Origin: Ignavibacteria bacterium UBA2373
GTDB taxonomy: Bacteria; Bacteroidota; Ignavibacteria; Kapaibacteriales; UBA961
Direction of reading: 5' to 3'
Assembly: GCA_002344005.1 (NCBI GenBank)
Contig: DDTD01000046.1
Span: forward strand, 124,001 to 188,000
DNA length: 64,000 bases
The stretch's first letter is position 1. The number at the start of each line of letters is the position of its first letter. Made by a program: the position numbers and the translations under genes. The notes beneath the pieces were generated by a model. The model saw only the letters and a program-made list of their open reading frames with translations, ran no database searches and was not told the DNA's origin. This document shows, one piece after another, positions 60,396 through 64,000 of the stretch.

Positions 60396-63300
60396 ATGAT
60401 GAATACCATGAGATATACCATAACTTTGCTTGTAAGCATCATAATACCATTGCTTTGTCAAGGGCAGACCTTACTTCCCGACACTATACAATTTTCTCAA
60501 TTACGTCATACACTTCTCGATCAAAAGCGTGTACTCTTCAGCGATACGAATTATAGTAACGGAAAATTATTTTCCATGTGGAATTATAGTGACGGTACAC
60601 CGACTGCAATCCATAATTACTATAATATGCAAGGCGGTTTATTGGTTGAGCCACAATCCGAAATACGATATCCGGCAGTATGTTCCACCGACACAAATTT
60701 TCTTATTGTTGTGAGCAGTGTGGTTAATTCTTTGATTGATTCTATTCCGCTGTCATCATTATCGGGCAGACATGATTATAAAAACCCATTATTCGGGCTT
60801 TCGCTGCATTATGATGTATGTGCACCATCACGAGTAAAACATATAGCCGGTACAACGCGCTCTTATCACGAAACATTTCCTGATTGGTCCGATAAATCCG
60901 GTGGCGCATTCGGCTTTATATCACGCACAGGTGGTGTTGACTCCGTTTTTGCCGATGGAAATAAACGACGTGTGTATTTTCCGGAAAACATTACTGCTCC
61001 AACTACCATTCTTTCCCATCCTTATCCGAATGATGAATTTGTCGGTGAACATAAAGTAACCCATAATGTGATTCATCAAAAAATATTTGATAAAATTTAT
61101 GGACGTGAAGTCTATATCTCTGTTCATCTACGCCGTTTGGATACCATAACAACGCAACCCGACGATACCGTGGCAATAGTCCGTATCCCTTACACAACGA
61201 AGCCGGGAATGGGAATACTCAATACTCCAACGCATTATATAACCTTCGACAGTGTGCCACGCCGTGATGTCTCCCCTCTTCCCATGCGCGCAACTCTTCC
61301 GCCATTTGAACGTGGTCTTACGTTGCCGCTTCACAAAACAATACGTAAAGATTTTGTCATCACACGTTCTATGTTGCCTCCACAGAAAGATATAACGTTG
61401 ACAGCACATTTTCGCTTAAAAGGTGATGAAAGTTTACCTCGTAATATTATACTTGACGGCTCCGAAAATCATCGTCTTTGGGCACCGAATTTACCGGCAC
61501 ATGACACATCCACCGCTGCGGATGGTACCATAAAAAGGATGGAACCCGAAATACTATATATGGGAAAAAGTCCCGTCGCAATTGATTGGGTTCGCTTGGA
61601 AACACCAATGGCACAAAGACTTCTGCGAGGAGAATTTGATCATGTCATTCAATCCTCTTTACTCCACACACTCGACAGTATGCACCATGGCAGATTTGTC
61701 CGCAATGATGCATGGCAAGGAGCATACACAGGAAAAATTCGCTGGCATAGAATATGGTTACCGGAAGAAGAACCGCCACGTTCATTCCATGCTCTGGGAT
61801 ATGTCAATCATATTTTACAAGGACGTGGCATGACAGAAACGAATTATACTACACAATGGCTTTTCCGCGAATTTGATGAAAATGGCAATGGCATTGACGG
61901 TGTTGACCCGCAGAATCTCTATCGCGCCACTCAAGTGCGACATTATTCAGAACATTTTGCACGAGAAGCAAATACAAAAGAAAATTGGCGAGGCGATACC
62001 TATAGTCTCATCGCACATAATGCAGTACCTTTTTCATGGTATTCCCGCGGCGGCATCCAAGAAAAAAATCTCGGAATATTTAATGGCTATTTTTCTCCCG
62101 ATAAAAAAGAACAATATACTTTTGGGAATGTACCTGTGTCGCAAATGCACAATGAAATTTTTTATCGCTTTTTACCGCAATATCATCCATCATCATTAAT
62201 TACAATCGAAGGATATATTGCAAAATATGCCACCGATCCATTTATGCTCTTCGACACAAAGCACTCGTGGCTGGCAAGTATGTGGTGGTCTCCGCGTATT
62301 CAAATGTTCAATTATAGTTACAACGATTACAAAACATGTACACCCGGCATTACGTGTCCGCGTACTGCACGCATTGATGGCGTAAGAATGAACTCCGGCG
62401 AAGAATTACGGTTTAGTCTTTGGCTTCAATGTGTTTTAGGTATGAAAGGATTTGCAGTCTGGACATCACGTTCAAAAATCCTTTCCGATATGTGGGATGA
62501 AACTTCTAATTTACCGGATACTTCAGGATTTGAATTTAATGAAAGAAAAATGGGATTTATTTCCCCTCATCAATTTACAATCAGCCATGCATTTCTTCCC
62601 AAAAATCCCGATAATCACGCATGGCACCATAATGATATTCTTGGCAGCGATTATGTGCAAATCAATGATCCGATGAGGATTGATATTTATGCTCAACCCT
62701 TAGATACCATTGCCGCATATCAGGGAGTACAGAAAAATAAAATATATCTTGGCAGAAAAAGTATGCGCCATGAATTAAAAAAATTCCAAGATAAAATGAC
62801 TTCGATACAAACCGTTCTCGCTCGTTTGCGCTTAGATTCTTGGTATGCAAAAGGATACAAAACATATTCTCTCCATCGCGATACAACCACGCAAATGTTT
62901 TTTGAGAACTATTTTGATATTCCATCAAGTACCACACAAAAATTATCATACGATGCTACGACAAAGTCCGTGGTTTATGAAAAACCGGAAGCAGCCGACA
63001 GCAGCTTTTTTGATATGACCATACTCAGAGACAGTCAAGACTCAACATCACTTTATATAGGCATACTCAATCGTCGCCTTGATCCCGTATTTACTATATT
63101 ACCCCAAGAATCTCTCAGCTTCGGCACTACATTATTCGACCCCGAAATAAGTACAAAAGAGAAATTTTGTTCACTGCCAACGCCCGAATTTGATTCTTTA
63201 CTCAATATGCAAAACACAAATCTTACAACATTTCATCCTTATTGCCAAAAAGGCAGCCGCCATATAATCATTCCCTTTGATTTTTCTTCTTTACCGATAA

Positions 63301-63683
63301 AACCGACAAAAATTGTATTACAAGAACTTGGTAACAGTGAAAATGCAACAATTCAACATCAAGATAAAATAGCAGTAACCTTATTGCCCGGTGAAGGAAA
63401 AATACTACGATTAACGTTTCTGACAACGTCGCAGAATCCCGAACCGGAAGAATCAACAGACATCACTATCGCACCCAATCCTGCAAATGAGGAGCTTACT
63501 ATTTCCTATCCAGCACAAAATGGTGTGCTGACAATAGCAGAATTAACAGGCAATATTATAATCAATGAACCATTCACTAACTCACATACTCTCTCAGTAA
63601 AAGAATTACCGATAGGAATGTATATTGTGAAAATAACAACATCACAGAAGACAGTCTATGGTAAAGTAATGATTCACCATTAA
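60396..63683 (+). CDS. very large secreted protein with T9SS tail, function unknown
   Basis: A 1095-residue protein. It has a signal peptide (about 1-24, CQGQ). The body is rich in aromatic and charged residues and has no family I can name. Segments around 600-740 (LIAHNAVPFSWYSRGGI, LASMWWSPRIQMFNYSYND, CTPGITCPRTARIDGVRM, CVLGMKGFAVWTS) look like the folded core of a sugar- or peptide-active barrel, but no catalytic motif is certain. The T9SS type-A tail is in the last 80 residues (ITIAPNPANEELTISY, LPIGMYIVKIT). ATG 60396 is followed by a second in-frame ATG. Confidence 0.8.
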   Translation: MMNTMRYTITLLVSIIIPLLCQGQTLLPDTIQFSQLRHTLLDQKRVLFSDTNYSNGKLFSMWNYSDGTPTAIHNYYNMQGGLLVEPQSEIRYPAVCSTDTNFLIVVSSVVNSLIDSIPLSSLSGRHDYKNPLFGLSLHYDVCAPSRVKHIAGTTRSYHETFPDWSDKSGGAFGFISRTGGVDSVFADGNKRRVYFPENITAPTTILSHPYPNDEFVGEHKVTHNVIHQKIFDKIYGREVYISVHLRRLDTITTQPDDTVAIVRIPYTTKPGMGILNTPTHYITFDSVPRRDVSPLPMRATLPPFERGLTLPLHKTIRKDFVITRSMLPPQKDITLTAHFRLKGDESLPRNIILDGSENHRLWAPNLPAHDTSTAADGTIKRMEPEILYMGKSPVAIDWVRLETPMAQRLLRGEFDHVIQSSLLHTLDSMHHGRFVRNDAWQGAYTGKIRWHRIWLPEEEPPRSFHALGYVNHILQGRGMTETNYTTQWLFREFDENGNGIDGVDPQNLYRATQVRHYSEHFAREANTKENWRGDTYSLIAHNAVPFSWYSRGGIQEKNLGIFNGYFSPDKKEQYTFGNVPVSQMHNEIFYRFLPQYHPSSLITIEGYIAKYATDPFMLFDTKHSWLASMWWSPRIQMFNYSYNDYKTCTPGITCPRTARIDGVRMNSGEELRFSLWLQCVLGMKGFAVWTSRSKILSDMWDETSNLPDTSGFEFNERKMGFISPHQFTISHAFLPKNPDNHAWHHNDILGSDYVQINDPMRIDIYAQPLDTIAAYQGVQKNKIYLGRKSMRHELKKFQDKMTSIQTVLARLRLDSWYAKGYKTYSLHRDTTTQMFFENYFDIPSSTTQKLSYDATTKSVVYEKPEAADSSFFDMTILRDSQDSTSLYIGILNRRLDPVFTILPQESLSFGTTLFDPEISTKEKFCSLPTPEFDSLLNMQNTNLTTFHPYCQKGSRHIIIPFDFSSLPIKPTKIVLQELGNSENATIQHQDKIAVTLLPGEGKILRLTFLTTSQNPEPEESTDITIAPNPANEELTISYPAQNGVLTIAELTGNIIINEPFTNSHTLSVKELPIGMYIVKITTSQKTVYGKVMIHH

Positions 63684-63723
63684 AAATGGCATAATAAAAT
63701 TAAAAAACAATCCGAACATTCCC

Positions 63724-63760
63724 CTCATTGAGGGGTGGCAGACGGAGTCTGACGGGGTGG
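63724..63760 (-). repeat. 37-nt repeat module R, inverted copy
   Basis: Reverse complement of 53631-53667 with two mismatches; it ends CTGACGGGGTGG on the plus strand. Confidence 0.85.
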
Positions 63761-63830
63761 AAAAATTGCCGCGATTATGTATCATTCGTACTATTCTATG
63801 AATATATCGCTCCTTCGGAGCTTAAATGAA

Positions 63831-63861
63831 ATTACATCCCGTCGGGATGACACGTTTATAG
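63831..63861 (+). repeat. 31-nt palindrome-headed repeat module P, copy 3
   Basis: The ATCCC-GTC-GGGAT hairpin followed by GACAC and the conserved tail ending GTTTATAG; exactly 31 nt like the other copies. Confidence 0.88.
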
Positions 63862-63917
63862 TACGTATAAATTCATCCACCCCGTCCTTTCCATTCCTTA
63901 AACCTATAAGGTTTGAA

Positions 63918-63998
63918 GCCCCATCCCGTCCTTCCCCGCGGGCAAGGCATAAAAGACTTCTCCCCAACGGGGAGAAAAAAAGAGGGGCTCATTTTTAT
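63918..63998 (+). repeat. ~80-nt nested-hairpin module Q, copy 2
   Basis: GCCCC...GGGGC outer pair with inner CCTTCCCCGCGGGCAAGG (one mismatch in the stem) and CTCCCCAACGGGGAG, ending TCATTTTTAT. Closely matches 53763-53842. Confidence 0.88.
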
Positions 63999-64000
63999 AA

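Larger units (their letters stand above)
63684..64000. other. gene-free window end with second repeat mosaic
   Basis: 317 nt to the window edge, no gene. It carries module R in reverse (63724-63760), a GCTCC-TTC-GGAGC hairpin (63809-63821), module P (63831-63861), an AAACCT-ATA-AGGTTT hairpin (63899-63913) and module Q (63918-63998). It may continue beyond the window. Confidence 0.8.

Overview
The window looks like chromosomal DNA from an AT-rich member of the Bacteroidota/Chlorobiota group (FCB superphylum). Three things point there. Six predicted secreted proteins end in a type IX secretion (T9SS) type-A sorting domain. Five promoters match the Bacteroidota sigma-A pattern (TTG, spacer 19-20, TAnnTTTG) upstream of tRNA-Thr, tRNA-Pro, rpsO, adk and a DtxR/MntR-type regulator. 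There is also a two-gene WD40 / carboxypeptidase-regulatory-OmpA pair that resembles a split T9SS PorE. I cannot place the organism below phylum level. No phage, transposase, CRISPR array or rRNA operon was seen.

Layout. 0-3.5 kb: TonB receptor, panC and tRNA-Thr, all minus. 3.7-6 kb: MerR regulator, then the WD40 and CRD-OmpA genes. 6-9.6 kb, minus: a PafA-like phosphatase followed by a TPR sensor histidine kinase. 9.7-12 kb: a class V aminotransferase and an orphan cheW behind a 637-nt gene-free stretch. 12-18 kb: a five-gene TolC / membrane-fusion / ATPase / permease / permease efflux operon. 18-23 kb: adk, an XRE-PAS regulator, rpsO and pnp, the last with a repeat-encoded Arg/Asp tail. 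23-27.8 kb, minus: a T9SS cargo protein, two glycosyltransferase-type genes and tRNA-Pro. 28-32.6 kb: RlpA-like protein, TPR protein, DUF3467 protein and a GH57 branching enzyme. 32.6-36.1 kb: HAD-UbiA fusion, DprE1-like and DprE2-like genes with overlapping ends, probably making a polyprenyl-phosphate pentose. 36-41.9 kb: two small membrane proteins, SelO, a zinc-ribbon protein, and an MntR-MntH(Usp fusion) metal operon with a visible operator candidate. 42-48.2 kb: amidase, HMA protein, thioredoxin-like protein, CtpA-like protease and dnaA (TTG start). 48.6-51 kb: ABC exporter. 51-52 kb: LigB-type dioxygenase.

52-63.7 kb is a plus-strand cluster of secreted beta-propeller or FG-GAP type proteins, five of them with T9SS tails. 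It includes a tandem pair of equal-length paralogues whose ends are nearly identical at the DNA level while their middles have diverged. This cluster is flanked (53.56-53.9 and 63.7-64.0 kb) by mosaics of short palindromic intergenic repeats that share at least three module types.

The most noteworthy items are the conserved-end/divergent-middle paralogue pair, the palindromic repeat family around it, the split PorE-like pair, the pentose-lipid cassette, and the metal regulator operator with its transporter-Usp fusion. All calls come from reading the sequence and remembered family motifs; no database search was run.
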